64,000 nt of DNA from Pseudomonas sp. FP2335 (lineage in GTDB: Bacteria; Pseudomonadota; Gammaproteobacteria; Pseudomonadales; Pseudomonadaceae), in contig NZ_CP117437.1 of the NCBI RefSeq assembly GCF_030687535.1, positions 4,795,501 through 4,859,500 on the forward strand. Reading direction: 5' to 3'. Positions 27,125 to 35,824 of this stretch are shown in pieces (the stretch's first letter is position 1; the number at the start of each line of letters is the position of its first letter). Under the pieces are notes generated by a model that was not told the origin of the DNA, ran no database searches, and saw only the letters and a list, made by a program, of their open reading frames with translations. Position numbers and translations under genes: made by a program.

Positions 27125-27643
27125 GTGAGCCAATCTCGCTTCAACCAAGTCTTTATCACCCAACGGGTGATTCTGCTACGCACCTTGCAGCGGATGGTAA
27201 ATAACCCCAGCACCGCCGAGGACCTCTTGCAGGAAACCTACCTGCGTGTCACCCGCGCCCTCAGCGAGCGGCCGATCGACCACCTCGAACCCTTCGTCTA
27301 TCAAACCGCACGCAATCTGGCGCTGGATCATCTGCGCTCACGCAGGATCCAGGCCCGTACGTTGCAGGAAGATGTCCCGCTGGATGTCCTGCAAAGCGTC
27401 GCCGCCCCCATCAGTACGCCCGAAGACGCGACCCAGGCCGAGCAACTGCTGGAACACCTGAGCGTCAGCCTCGGCCAGTTGAGCGCCCGCCAGCAGCAGA
27501 TCTTCATCCTCAACCGCCTGCACGGTTGCAGCTACCAGGAGATTGCCGATCAGTTGGACGTGTCCTTGAGCACCGTGCAAAAGGAACTGAAGTTGATCAT
27601 GGCCATCTGTGTAGGTGTGGCCGAAAGGCTGGATCGGCCTTAA
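27125..27643 (+). CDS. hxuI: FecI-type ECF sigma factor (haem uptake regulator)
   Basis: 172 residues from a GTG. Region 2 (AEDLLQETYLRVTRAL ... ARNLALDHLRSRR) and region 4 (LSARQQQIFILNRLHGCSYQEIADQLDVSLSTV) are typical of iron-starvation ECF sigma factors. It is followed 61 bases later by a FecR-like anti-sigma gene and a TonB-dependent receptor with signalling domain, so it should direct receptor transcription when haem is bound outside. The symbol follows the Hxu system of P. aeruginosa; this naming is an inference from gene order. Confidence 0.85.
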   Translation: MSQSRFNQVFITQRVILLRTLQRMVNNPSTAEDLLQETYLRVTRALSERPIDHLEPFVYQTARNLALDHLRSRRIQARTLQEDVPLDVLQSVAAPISTPEDATQAEQLLEHLSVSLGQLSARQQQIFILNRLHGCSYQEIADQLDVSLSTVQKELKLIMAICVGVAERLDRP

Positions 27644-27704
27644 GCTTCACCCGATTCAGCTGTAGGAAAGATCAATAAAACGTGGCGAAGACCCGAGGAA
27701 CACC

Positions 27705-28673
27705 GTGACGGACCCGAATAAACTGCGCCCCCATGAGCTGGCTCATGAGGTGTTGCAAGACACGGCTATGGACCAGGCCCTCGACTGGCTGATCACCTTG
27801 CAGTGCCCGCAGCCTGGGCAGCAGGCCGAGTTCCAGGCCTGGCTGGCCAGCGATCCGGCCCACGTCCACGCTTTCGCCAAGGCCCAGGCCGCCTGGGGGG
27901 GCGCGCCGGTGCACAGCGCTGCCGTCGCCCTCGCCGCGCCGCGCAAGCCGAGTGCCTGGCGCCGGCTCAAACCGCATTGGAAACCCCTGGCCACCGCCGC
28001 CGTGCTGCTGATCGGCCTGTTCAGCTTCAGCAACCTGCCGGTGCGCCTGCAAGCCGACCACCTGACCGTGGTCGGCGAGCGCCAGCGCCTGCAACTCGAC
28101 GACGGCGCGAAAGTGCTGCTGAACACCAACTCGGCGTTTTCCAGCAGCATCAAGGACCACCAGCGCGTTGCCCGCCTGTATCAGGGCGAAGCGTTTTTCG
28201 AGATCGCGCCCAACCGTGGCCTGCCCCTGGAGATCGACGCCGGCCCGGTGCGCGCCAGCGTGCGCGACACGGCCTTCGCCGTGCGCTACCTCAACGGCGA
28301 GGCCCAGGTGCAAGTACAACGCGGCGACGTGGACCTGAGCAACACCGTCGACGACGCCCGTGTGCGCCTGAGCGCCGGGCAGAGCATCCGCATCGGCCCC
28401 AAGGGCTTCGGCCCACCGGCCAAGCTGGATGCAGACAAGGACCTGGCGTGGGTCGAGGGCCGGCTGATCTTTGAAAACTGCCCCATGGGCGAAGTGCTCG
28501 CCGAGCTGCGCCGCTACTACCCCGGCTGGATCGTCAATAACAACGACCAGCTCGCCAGCGTCGCCGTGACCGGCAACTACCGCCTCGACCAGCCCTTGGA
28601 CGTGGTGCGCTCCCTGGCACACATCACCTCGGCCAAGCTCTCGGAATACCCCGCGCTGGTGATCCTGAACTAA
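27705..28673 (+). CDS. hxuR: FecR-type anti-sigma factor / transmembrane signal transducer
   Basis: 322 residues, starting at a GTG with GAGGAA upstream. An N-terminal cytoplasmic anti-sigma domain (about 8-75, DUF4880-like, with AMDQALDWLITLQ and WLASDPAHVHAFAKAQAAW), one membrane helix near 98-112, the periplasmic FecR domain (about 125-215) and a C-terminal secretin/TonB-like domain (about 245-320) that contacts the receptor. It relays receptor occupancy to the sigma factor encoded upstream. Confidence 0.9.
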   Translation: MTDPNKLRPHELAHEVLQDTAMDQALDWLITLQCPQPGQQAEFQAWLASDPAHVHAFAKAQAAWGGAPVHSAAVALAAPRKPSAWRRLKPHWKPLATAAVLLIGLFSFSNLPVRLQADHLTVVGERQRLQLDDGAKVLLNTNSAFSSSIKDHQRVARLYQGEAFFEIAPNRGLPLEIDAGPVRASVRDTAFAVRYLNGEAQVQVQRGDVDLSNTVDDARVRLSAGQSIRIGPKGFGPPAKLDADKDLAWVEGRLIFENCPMGEVLAELRRYYPGWIVNNNDQLASVAVTGNYRLDQPLDVVRSLAHITSAKLSEYPALVILN

Positions 28674-28788
28674 ATGAGAATTATTTTTACTCGATAGCCT
28701 GCGACGGTACGTCTCGTCTTAGCCAATGCAACTGATTCCTATTTGGTTCGGTTCGCAACTATAAGATTCGTACTCCGGAGCGCTCTCG

Positions 28789-31359
28789 ATGTCCTCTCGT
28801 TTCAATCGCCGGTCTTCTTCGCCCGTCTTGTCCTTGCTGACCGCCGCCATTCTGCTGGCCGGCGCGCCGGTGATGAGCGCCAGCGCCGCCGAACCGGCGC
28901 CACGCAGCCACGGCAACTACAACTTCAGCATCGCCCAGCAACCGCTGGTCTCGGCGCTGAATGCCTTCACCGGCGTCACCGGCTGGCAAGTCGGCCTGCC
29001 GGCGGAACTGGGCCAGGGTGTCTCGTCCCCCGGCGTACGCGGCCCGCTATCAGCGGAAAAGGCCCTGGACCAGCTGTTGGTGGGGACCAACCTGAGCTAC
29101 CGCAAACTGGGCAACAACAATATCGTCCTGGAAAAGCGCGCCGCCGGCAGTACCCTCAACCTGCAACAGGTGACCATCAGCGCCACCCGCCACGAACAGG
29201 ATGTGAACAGCGTCCCCAGCACCGTCAGCGTGCATGATCGCCAGGAGCTGGACCGCCTCAACGTCGGCAACAGCCGCGACCTGGTGCGCTACGAGCCCGG
29301 CGTCTCCGTCGGCGGCGCAGGTACCCGCTCCGGTAATGCCGGCTTCAACATCCGTGGCATCGACGGCGACCGCATCCTCACCCAGGTCGACGGCGTTGAA
29401 GTGCCCGATCACTTCTCCAACGGCCCCTACGCGCAAACCCGTCGCAACTACGTCGACCCGGAAATCGTCAAGCGCGTCGAGATCCTGCGCGGCCCGGCGT
29501 CAGCCCTGTACGGCAGCAGCGCCATCGGCGGCGCAGTGAGCTACTTCACCCTCGACCCGGACGACATCATCAAGCCCGGCCAGGACGTCGGCGCCCGCCT
29601 CAAGACCGGCTACAGTTCCGCCGACGAGAGCTGGCTGACCTCCGGCACCGTCGCCGGCCGCGTGCAGGACTTCGACGGGTTGCTGCACCTGAGCCAGCGC
29701 AACGGCCACGAGACCGAATCCTACGACGGCAACAATGCCACCGGCCTGGCCCGCACCGGCGCCAACCCGGAAGACGCGCGCACCACCAACGTCCTGGCCA
29801 AGCTGGGCTGGAACTACGGCGACGAAAACCGCCTGGTGCTGACCTACGAGAAGTACAAGGACGACCGCGATACAAACCAGAAAAGTGCGGTAGGCGGCCC
29901 GTTCAACACCGGCTTCAACAGCAACCTGTACCGCGCACGCTCGGGCAACGACACCATCAGCCGTGAACGCTTCGGCCTGGAAAACACCTTCGCCCTCGAC
30001 GCGCCGTTTGCCGATCACATCAAGACCAGCCTCAACTACCAGATCGCCAAGACCGACCAGAGCACCGCCGAACACTACGTGTCGGGTGCGCGCAACCTGC
30101 TGCGTGAGCGCGAGACGCTCTACCAGGAAAAACAATGGATCTTCGACGCCCAGTTGGACAAAGCCTTCGCCATCGGTGACACCGACCACGTGGTGACCTA
30201 CGGCACCACCCTCAAACAGGCCAAAGTTACCGGCTCGCGTACCGGCAGCGCCACCTGCCTGACCGTCAGCACCTACTGCGCGGCCGTCGGTGGTCCCAGC
30301 AGCTTCGCCTCGGACAAAGTCACACCGGCCAGCGACTTCCCGGACCCGACCATCAACACCTACGCGCTGTTCGCCCAGGACCAGATCAGCTGGGGCGACT
30401 GGACCTTCCTGCCGAGCGTGCGTTATGACTACACCCAGCTCAAGCCCAAGCTGACCGAGGATTTTCTCAACGCCACCGACCCGAACCGCATCTACGCCCA
30501 CGACGACAGCGACAAGACCTGGCACCGCGTATCGCCCAAATTCGGCCTGACCTACGCCCTGACCGATAACTACACCTGGTTCGGCCAGTACGCCGAAGGT
30601 TTCCGCACCCCATCGGCCAAGGCCCTGTACGGGCGCTTCGAGAATATCCAGCAAGGCTACGTGGTCGAACCGAACTCGGACCTCAAGCCGGAAAGCAGCA
30701 AGAGCTTCGAAACCGGCCTGCGTGGCAATTTCGAATCGGGCAACTTCGACGTGGCGGTGTTCTATAACAAGTACCGCGACTTCATCAACGAAGACGCCGC
30801 GCTGCTGTCCCCCACCGGCACCGCCTTCAAGGCCAGCAACATCAAGCGCGCCACCATCAAGGGCGTGGAAGCCAAGGGACGCCTGAACCTCGACGCCTTC
30901 GGCGCGCCGCAGGGCCTTTACTCCCTGGGTTCGGTGGCCTATGCCTACGGCCGCAACGAGGACACCGGCGAGCCGATCAATAGCGTCAACCCGCTCAAGG
31001 GCGTGTTCGGCCTGGGCTACGAGCAGCAGAACTACGGTGCGCTGGTCAGCTGGACCCTGGTCAAGAAACAGAACCGTGTCGACAGCGCGACCTTCTTCTC
31101 ACCCGATGGCGACACCACCAAGGCCCCGTTCAAGACCCCAGGCTTTGGCATCGTCGACCTGACCGGTTTCTACAAAGTCACAAACGACGTGACCATCAAT
31201 GGTGGCCTGTACAACGTGACCGACAAGAAATACTGGAACTGGGATGACGTGCGCAGCTTCGACAGCATCGGCGAAGCCGGCGTGACCGCGCCCGCCAACA
31301 TCGACCGCCTGACCCAGCCTGGCCGCAACTTTGCGATCAACCTGATCTGGGACATCTGA
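28789..31359 (+). CDS. hxuA: TonB-dependent haem receptor with signalling domain
   Basis: 856 residues. A signal peptide (cleavage near ASAAEP, about 36), an N-terminal STN signalling domain (about 45-120, YNFSIAQQPLVSALNAFTG), then the TonB box/plug (about 130-250, with QQVTISATRHEQD and NIRGIDGDRILTQVDGVEVPD) and a 22-strand barrel ending in an aromatic-type residue pattern (LIWDI). FRTPSA and PNSDLKPESS near 606-645 resemble the FRAP and NPNL boxes of haem receptors, although the usual intervening His is missing. It forms a cell-surface signalling system with the two upstream genes; the haem oxygenase downstream strengthens the haem assignment. Confidence 0.88.
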   Translation: MSSRFNRRSSSPVLSLLTAAILLAGAPVMSASAAEPAPRSHGNYNFSIAQQPLVSALNAFTGVTGWQVGLPAELGQGVSSPGVRGPLSAEKALDQLLVGTNLSYRKLGNNNIVLEKRAAGSTLNLQQVTISATRHEQDVNSVPSTVSVHDRQELDRLNVGNSRDLVRYEPGVSVGGAGTRSGNAGFNIRGIDGDRILTQVDGVEVPDHFSNGPYAQTRRNYVDPEIVKRVEILRGPASALYGSSAIGGAVSYFTLDPDDIIKPGQDVGARLKTGYSSADESWLTSGTVAGRVQDFDGLLHLSQRNGHETESYDGNNATGLARTGANPEDARTTNVLAKLGWNYGDENRLVLTYEKYKDDRDTNQKSAVGGPFNTGFNSNLYRARSGNDTISRERFGLENTFALDAPFADHIKTSLNYQIAKTDQSTAEHYVSGARNLLRERETLYQEKQWIFDAQLDKAFAIGDTDHVVTYGTTLKQAKVTGSRTGSATCLTVSTYCAAVGGPSSFASDKVTPASDFPDPTINTYALFAQDQISWGDWTFLPSVRYDYTQLKPKLTEDFLNATDPNRIYAHDDSDKTWHRVSPKFGLTYALTDNYTWFGQYAEGFRTPSAKALYGRFENIQQGYVVEPNSDLKPESSKSFETGLRGNFESGNFDVAVFYNKYRDFINEDAALLSPTGTAFKASNIKRATIKGVEAKGRLNLDAFGAPQGLYSLGSVAYAYGRNEDTGEPINSVNPLKGVFGLGYEQQNYGALVSWTLVKKQNRVDSATFFSPDGDTTKAPFKTPGFGIVDLTGFYKVTNDVTINGGLYNVTDKKYWNWDDVRSFDSIGEAGVTAPANIDRLTQPGRNFAINLIWDI

Positions 31360-31368
31360 TAGCACCCG

Positions 31369-31410
31369 CCTCACCTCGTCGAAATTTCATCGACGGGGTG
31401 AGGTTTTTTT
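31369..31410 (+). terminator. Intrinsic terminator after the haem receptor gene
   Basis: Inverted repeat CCTCACC-N-CGTCG / CGACG-N-GGTGAGG followed by seven T, ten bases after the stop. It separates the receptor from the haem oxygenase, which may therefore have its own promoter. Confidence 0.9.
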
Positions 31411-31494
31411 ACTGTGCCGCGTCTTCCTGTTCGTCTATTTGATAACGGCTCTCTTTAAGAGCAACAAGGCGCTCCCCTTCTCAAGGACTTTTCC

Positions 31495-32103
31495 ATGACC
31501 GCTACAGCTACCGCAGAACGCCCACACCTGCGCTCCCAGCGCCTGAACCAGATCACCCACGCGCCACACGCCCAGCTTGATGCCCTCGTCAAAGCCCACG
31601 CTCCGTTCGAAACCCAGGCCAACTTCGCCCGTTTCGTGGTCGCGCAGTACCTGTTCCAGTCGGAACTGGTGGCCCTGTACACCGATGCCGAACTGATCAA
31701 GCTCATCCCGGACCTGGCCGAGCGCTGCCGTGCCGACGCCGCCAAGCTGGACCTGGCCGACCTCGACACCGAAGTGCCCGCACCCGTGGCCGGTGCGGTG
31801 AGCAACCCGAGCAAGGCCGAAGCCCTGGGCTGGCTGTTCGTGTCCGAAGGCTCCAAGCTGGGCGCCGCGTTCCTGATCAAGCGCGCGGTAGGCCTGGGCC
31901 TGAGCGAAACCTTCGGTGCCCGTCACCTGGGCGAGCCCGCCGGTGGTCGCGCCGAAGGCTGGAAGCGCTTCACTCGCACCCTCGACGCGCTGCAGTTCAG
32001 TGCTGAAGAAGAAGCCGCGGTGGAAAAAGGTGCTGTGGATGCGTTTGTACGCTTCACCGTATTGCTGGAACAGGCGTACGCTAGCGCCCCTGAACTGGCC
32101 TGA
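31495..32103 (+). CDS. hemO: Haem oxygenase (biliverdin-producing)
   Basis: 202 residues. Cleaves haem to release iron, CO and biliverdin in the cytosol. The helical fold of bacterial HemO/PigA enzymes is indicated by the N-terminal LNQITHAPHAQLDALV (candidate proximal His 22 or 25), the central ALGWLFVSEGSKLGAAFL glycine-rich distal helix and the length. An AAGGA ribosome site precedes the ATG. Its place next to the haem receptor system fits iron extraction from imported haem. Confidence 0.88.
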   Translation: MTATATAERPHLRSQRLNQITHAPHAQLDALVKAHAPFETQANFARFVVAQYLFQSELVALYTDAELIKLIPDLAERCRADAAKLDLADLDTEVPAPVAGAVSNPSKAEALGWLFVSEGSKLGAAFLIKRAVGLGLSETFGARHLGEPAGGRAEGWKRFTRTLDALQFSAEEEAAVEKGAVDAFVRFTVLLEQAYASAPELA

Positions 32104-32129
32104 CCCTTGGTTGGGATGCAATCAAAAAT

Positions 32130-32233
32130 GTGAGAGCGGGCTTGCTCGCGAATACAGTCTGTCAGTCGATAAAGATGTCGACTGGCACACCGCCTTCGCG
32201 AGCAAGCCCGCTCCCACACAAGCCCGCCCCCAC
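32130..32233. repeat. REP doublet (class 1) with extra right arm
   Basis: Outward REP pair followed on the right by an additional inverted arm (CACAAGCCCGCCCCCAC). Its spacer is an inverted version of the one shared by the elements at 18403 and 26934. Confidence 0.92.
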
Positions 32234-32273
32234 ATTCTGGTCTCATTTCATATTGAATCCCTGCGATACCCCC

Positions 32274-32675
32274 ATGACCGGCAAAACCCAATCCACCTCG
32301 AAAATCGCCCGGCTCCTCTTCGGCCTGCTGGCCTACGTCAGCCTGGGCATTGGGTTGATCGCGATTGTCGTGCCGGGTTTGCCCACCACTGAATTCATCC
32401 TGCTGGCCGCCTGGGCCGCCACCAAAAGCTCGCCACGCCTCAGCGCCTGGCTGGAGAACCACCGCCTGTTCGGGCCGATCCTGTTCAATTGGCGCAACGG
32501 CAAGATCATCGCCCGGCGCGCCAAGGTCAGCGCCACCGTGAGCATGCTGCTCTGCGCCGGCCTGATGCTGGTGATGCTCGATCACGGCTGGCCGATCTAC
32601 CTGGCGATTGCCGGAATGAGCCTGGGCAATCTGTGGATATGGTCTCGCCCCGAACGACTCGCACAGCCCGTGTAA
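32274..32675 (+). CDS. DUF454 (YbaN-type) small membrane protein
   Basis: 133 residues from ATG 32274. Membrane segments at about 13-40 and 85-120, with the DUF454 signature IAIVVPGLPTTEFILLAAWAATKSSPRL and WLENHRLFGPILFNW between them. The family is widespread; function unknown, though YbaN homologues occur near haem and iron genes. The upstream in-frame extension runs through a REP and is rejected. Confidence 0.85.
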   Translation: MTGKTQSTSKIARLLFGLLAYVSLGIGLIAIVVPGLPTTEFILLAAWAATKSSPRLSAWLENHRLFGPILFNWRNGKIIARRAKVSATVSMLLCAGLMLVMLDHGWPIYLAIAGMSLGNLWIWSRPERLAQPV

Positions 32676-32814
32676 CGCAGGCTATAGGTGTTTTCCTACC
32701 GCTCATCGCCTGCTGCTCATGAATAAATTTGTTACGCCGATGTTTCAGACATAGCGCTGAAGGGACTTGGCCTGCACTGCGTGCCTTCCAACAACTCCAT
32801 TCGCGAGTGAGCCT

Positions 32815-34953
32815 ATGTTCAACACCCTCTCCATCCGCCTGAAAATCGTGCTGCTGTCCGGCCTTTGCCTGTTGGGGGTGATAGCCCTGGTCGTCAGCAT
32901 CAATATCTACAACACCAACCAGAATGATCTGTTGGTCAGCGATTCAAGCTCGCGCATGCTCACCGCCAGCGTGGAACAACTGCTGCAAGCCAGGGCCGCC
33001 GAGCAAGCGGTGCAGTTGCAAAAAACCTTCGGCGACAGCCTGATGGCGCTGACCGCGCTGGCCGACCAAATCAAGGACTTGCGCATCATGGCCAGCAAGC
33101 GTGGCCTGGAAGCCGGCGCACTGCGCGAAGAAATCAACCAGAGCCTGAAAACCACCTTCGATCGCAACAGCAAAGTGCTGGGTTTCTGGCTGTCATTCGA
33201 GCCCAACGGCCTCGACGGCAAAGACAGCGAATTCGTCGATGACAAGGCGCGCGTCTCCAACGAAAAAGGGCGCTTCTCCAGCTATTGGAGCCGTGCCGGC
33301 GGTGAAGGCTTGAACACCATCATGGTCGAAGAAGACCTGAACAAGACCACCCTCACCCTCAACGGTACGCCCTACAACATCTGGTACACCTGCCCACGGG
33401 ACACCCGCAATACCTGCTTGCTGGACCCGTATGAGGATACGGTGGCCGGCAAAAAGGTACTCATGACCACCATCGCCTCGCCGCTGATCGTGGAGGGCAA
33501 ACTCATCGGCGTCATCGGTGTCGACATCGCCCTCACAGCCCTGCAAGCAACCGCCGACGCTGCGCAGAAGGACCTGTTCAACGGCGCAGCGCACCTGGAG
33601 ATTCTCTCCAGCACCGGCCTGATTGCCGCCTACAGCGGCGAGCCGGCCAAGGTCGGCAAGAACCTGGTCGACACCCTCGGCGCCGAGGGCAAGGAAATCG
33701 TGCAGTTGCTGGCCAGTGATAAACCCATGATCCGTGAACAGGCTGACACCATCCGCGCCGTGTACCCGGTCAAGCCGATTGCCGACGCCAAAGCCTGGGG
33801 CGTGGTGATCAAGCTGCCAAAAGCGGTGATGCTCGCCGATAGCGTCAAGTTGCAGGGGGTACTCGACAACGCCCAGGCAGCCGGTACGCTCAAGGCCCTG
33901 CTGGTGGCCGCCGCCGCTGGCCTGCTGGGCTTGCTGCTGATCTGGCTGACCGCCACCGGCGTGACCCGCCCGATCAACAGCGTGGCCGCCATGCTCAAGG
34001 ACATCGCCAGCGGCGACGGCGACCTCACCCAACGCCTGACCTATAGCAAAAAAGACGAATTGGGCGAGTTGGCGAACTGGTTCAACCGCTTCCTCGACAA
34101 GCTGCAACCGACCATCGCGCAGATCAAGCAAAGCATCACCGAGGCACGCGGTACGGCCGACCAATCCTCGGCCATCGCGCGCCAGACCAGCGAAGGCATG
34201 CAGGTGCAGTTCCGCGAAATCGACCAGGTAGCCACCGCCTCGAATGAAATGAGCGCCACCGCCCATGACGTCGCCAACAGCGCCTCCAATGCCGCCAGCG
34301 CGGCACGCGGTGCTGACCAGTCGGCGCGGGAAGGCCTGTCGATCATCGAGCAGAGCACCCGCGACATCACCACCCTGGCCGAAGAAGTCAGCAAGGCCGT
34401 GGGTGAAGTTGAAGCCCTGGCGGTCAACAGCGAGCAGATTGGCTCCGTGCTGGAAGTGATCCGCAGCATTGCCGAGCAGACCAACCTGTTGGCACTCAAC
34501 GCCGCCATCGAGGCGGCACGCGCCGGCGAAAGCGGCCGGGGGTTCGCGGTAGTGGCCGACGAAGTGCGCAACCTGGCCAAGCGCACCCAGGACTCGGTGG
34601 AGGAAATCCGCGTGGTGATCGAACGTATCCAGAGCGGCACACGGGGCGTGGTGGCAACCATGCACTCGAGCCAGAGCCAGGCCCAGAGCAATGCCGGGCA
34701 GATCCATCAGGCGGTGCAGGCGCTGGGCAAGATCAGCGATGCGGTGACGGTGATCAGCGACATGAACCTGCAAATCGCCAGCGCCGCCGAGCAACAGAGC
34801 GCGGTGGCCGAAGAGGTCAACCGCAACGTCTCGGCGATCCGTACGGTGACCGAGACACTCACCGGCCAGGCCACCGAGTCGGCGGCGATCAGCAGCCAAC
34901 TGAATGCATTGGCCAGCCAGCAGATGAAATTAATGGATCAGTTCAGGGTTTAG
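32815..34953 (+). CDS. Methyl-accepting chemotaxis protein with dCache sensor domain
   Basis: 712 residues from ATG 32815. Membrane helix 1 (about 9-30), a periplasmic dCache-type ligand-binding region (about 45-350), helix 2 (about 360-385), HAMP (about 385-440) and the cytoplasmic signalling domain with the conserved tip [20 protein letters not shown] near 552-571. It links an external signal to CheA. The ligand cannot be deduced. It ends without a CheR-tethering pentapeptide. No chemotaxis genes are adjacent. Confidence 0.93.
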   Translation: MFNTLSIRLKIVLLSGLCLLGVIALVVSINIYNTNQNDLLVSDSSSRMLTASVEQLLQARAAEQAVQLQKTFGDSLMALTALADQIKDLRIMASKRGLEAGALREEINQSLKTTFDRNSKVLGFWLSFEPNGLDGKDSEFVDDKARVSNEKGRFSSYWSRAGGEGLNTIMVEEDLNKTTLTLNGTPYNIWYTCPRDTRNTCLLDPYEDTVAGKKVLMTTIASPLIVEGKLIGVIGVDIALTALQATADAAQKDLFNGAAHLEILSSTGLIAAYSGEPAKVGKNLVDTLGAEGKEIVQLLASDKPMIREQADTIRAVYPVKPIADAKAWGVVIKLPKAVMLADSVKLQGVLDNAQAAGTLKALLVAAAAGLLGLLLIWLTATGVTRPINSVAAMLKDIASGDGDLTQRLTYSKKDELGELANWFNRFLDKLQPTIAQIKQSITEARGTADQSSAIARQTSEGMQVQFREIDQVATASNEMSATAHDVANSASNAASAARGADQSAREGLSIIEQSTRDITTLAEEVSKAVGEVEALAVNSEQIGSVLEVIRSIAEQTNLLALNAAIEAARAGESGRGFAVVADEVRNLAKRTQDSVEEIRVVIERIQSGTRGVVATMHSSQSQAQSNAGQIHQAVQALGKISDAVTVISDMNLQIASAAEQQSAVAEEVNRNVSAIRTVTETLTGQATESAAISSQLNALASQQMKLMDQFRV

Positions 34954-34983
34954 TCCCCAACCCCAAGAACAATGGCCCCCCCT

Positions 34984-35103
34984 GTGGGTGCGGGGCTTTT
35001 GTGGGAGCGGGCTTGCTCGCGAAGGCGGCGTGTCAGTCAATTCATCTCTGACTGATCCACCGCCTTCGCGAGCAAGCCCGCTCCCACACAAGCCCGCTCC
35101 CAC
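34984..35103. repeat. REP doublet (class 1) with outer arms on both sides
   Basis: Outward REP pair flanked left by GTGGGTGCGGGGCTTTT and right by CACAAGCCCGCTCCCAC, so each side has one extra arm. Sits between convergent genes and may serve both as terminator. Confidence 0.92.
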
Positions 35104-35121
35104 ATTTAGATCACGTTGGTC

Positions 35122-35685
35122 TTAATGACCCGGCCAGGCTTGGACAAACGCCGCCACATCTTCCTTCGCCGCCGTACGCGGCGGGTTCTGCGGCGTACCC
35201 AGGTAGAGGAAGCCAATCACTTGCTCATCCGCCGTCAGCCCCAAGCCTTTGGCCAAATGCGCCGAGTAGGACAATTCGCCGGTGCGCCACACCGCGCCAA
35301 TCCCCTGGGCGTACGCCGCCAGCAAAATGCCATGGGCCGCGCAGGCCGCCGCCAGCAATTGTTCGGACTTGGGCACCTTGAAGTGTTCCTGCAAACGCGC
35401 AATCACCACCACCACCAACGGCGCACGCAGCGGGCCGTTCTGGGCCTTGTCGATCAGCGCTTGCGGGGCATCGGCGTCTTGCAGGCGTGCCGCTTCGGCC
35501 AGCAACGTGCCCATCTGCTCGCGAGCGGCGCCTTCGACGGTGAGGAACCGCCAAGGGCGCAACTGGCCGTGGTCCGGCGCGCGCATGGCGGCGGCGAACA
35601 ACACGTCGCGCTGCTCCTGGGTCGGCGCAGGTTCCAACAATCGCGGCACGGAAACACGGTTGAGCAAAGCGTCGAGAGCCTGCAT
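35122..35685 (-). CDS. Nitroreductase-family NAD(P)H-flavin oxidoreductase (YdjA-like)
   Basis: 187 residues. An FMN-dependent nitroreductase of the short YdjA type: an N-terminal RRSVPRLLEPAPT-equivalent (NRVSVPRLLEPAPTQEQ), APDHGQLRPWRFLTVEG near 36-52 contacting FMN and GIGAVWRTGELSY near 127-139. The substrate is unknown. It is divergent from the DUF1111 gene. Confidence 0.92.
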   Translation of the reverse strand: MQALDALLNRVSVPRLLEPAPTQEQRDVLFAAAMRAPDHGQLRPWRFLTVEGAAREQMGTLLAEAARLQDADAPQALIDKAQNGPLRAPLVVVVIARLQEHFKVPKSEQLLAAACAAHGILLAAYAQGIGAVWRTGELSYSAHLAKGLGLTADEQVIGFLYLGTPQNPPRTAAKEDVAAFVQAWPGH

Positions 35686-35747
35686 TGGCCACCTCCAGAA
35701 AAAAATGTGCGGTCATTCTAGCGGGAATGCGGCACCACCCACCAAAC

Positions 35748-35768
35748 GATAATTGCTCTTATTCATTC
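35748..35768 (+). promoter_or_regulatory. Weak Fur-box-like sequence upstream of the DUF1111 gene
   Basis: GATAATTGCTCTTATTCATT has roughly ten of 19 positions of the Fur consensus and lies about 60 bases before the start codon. Iron control of imelysin clusters is known in Pseudomonas, but the match here is modest. Confidence 0.35.
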
Positions 35769-35824
35769 GGCCCTGCCCTGTTAGACTTTGCGACCTTATT
35801 TTTGCCCGCCGTTCAGGAAATTCG

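Noticed and set aside
28674..28694. A Fur-box-like ATGAGAATTATTTTTA stretch between the FecR-like gene and the receptor gene.
   Set aside because: Only a half-site is convincing; the receptor is more likely driven by the ECF sigma factor, and I could not identify its promoter with confidence.
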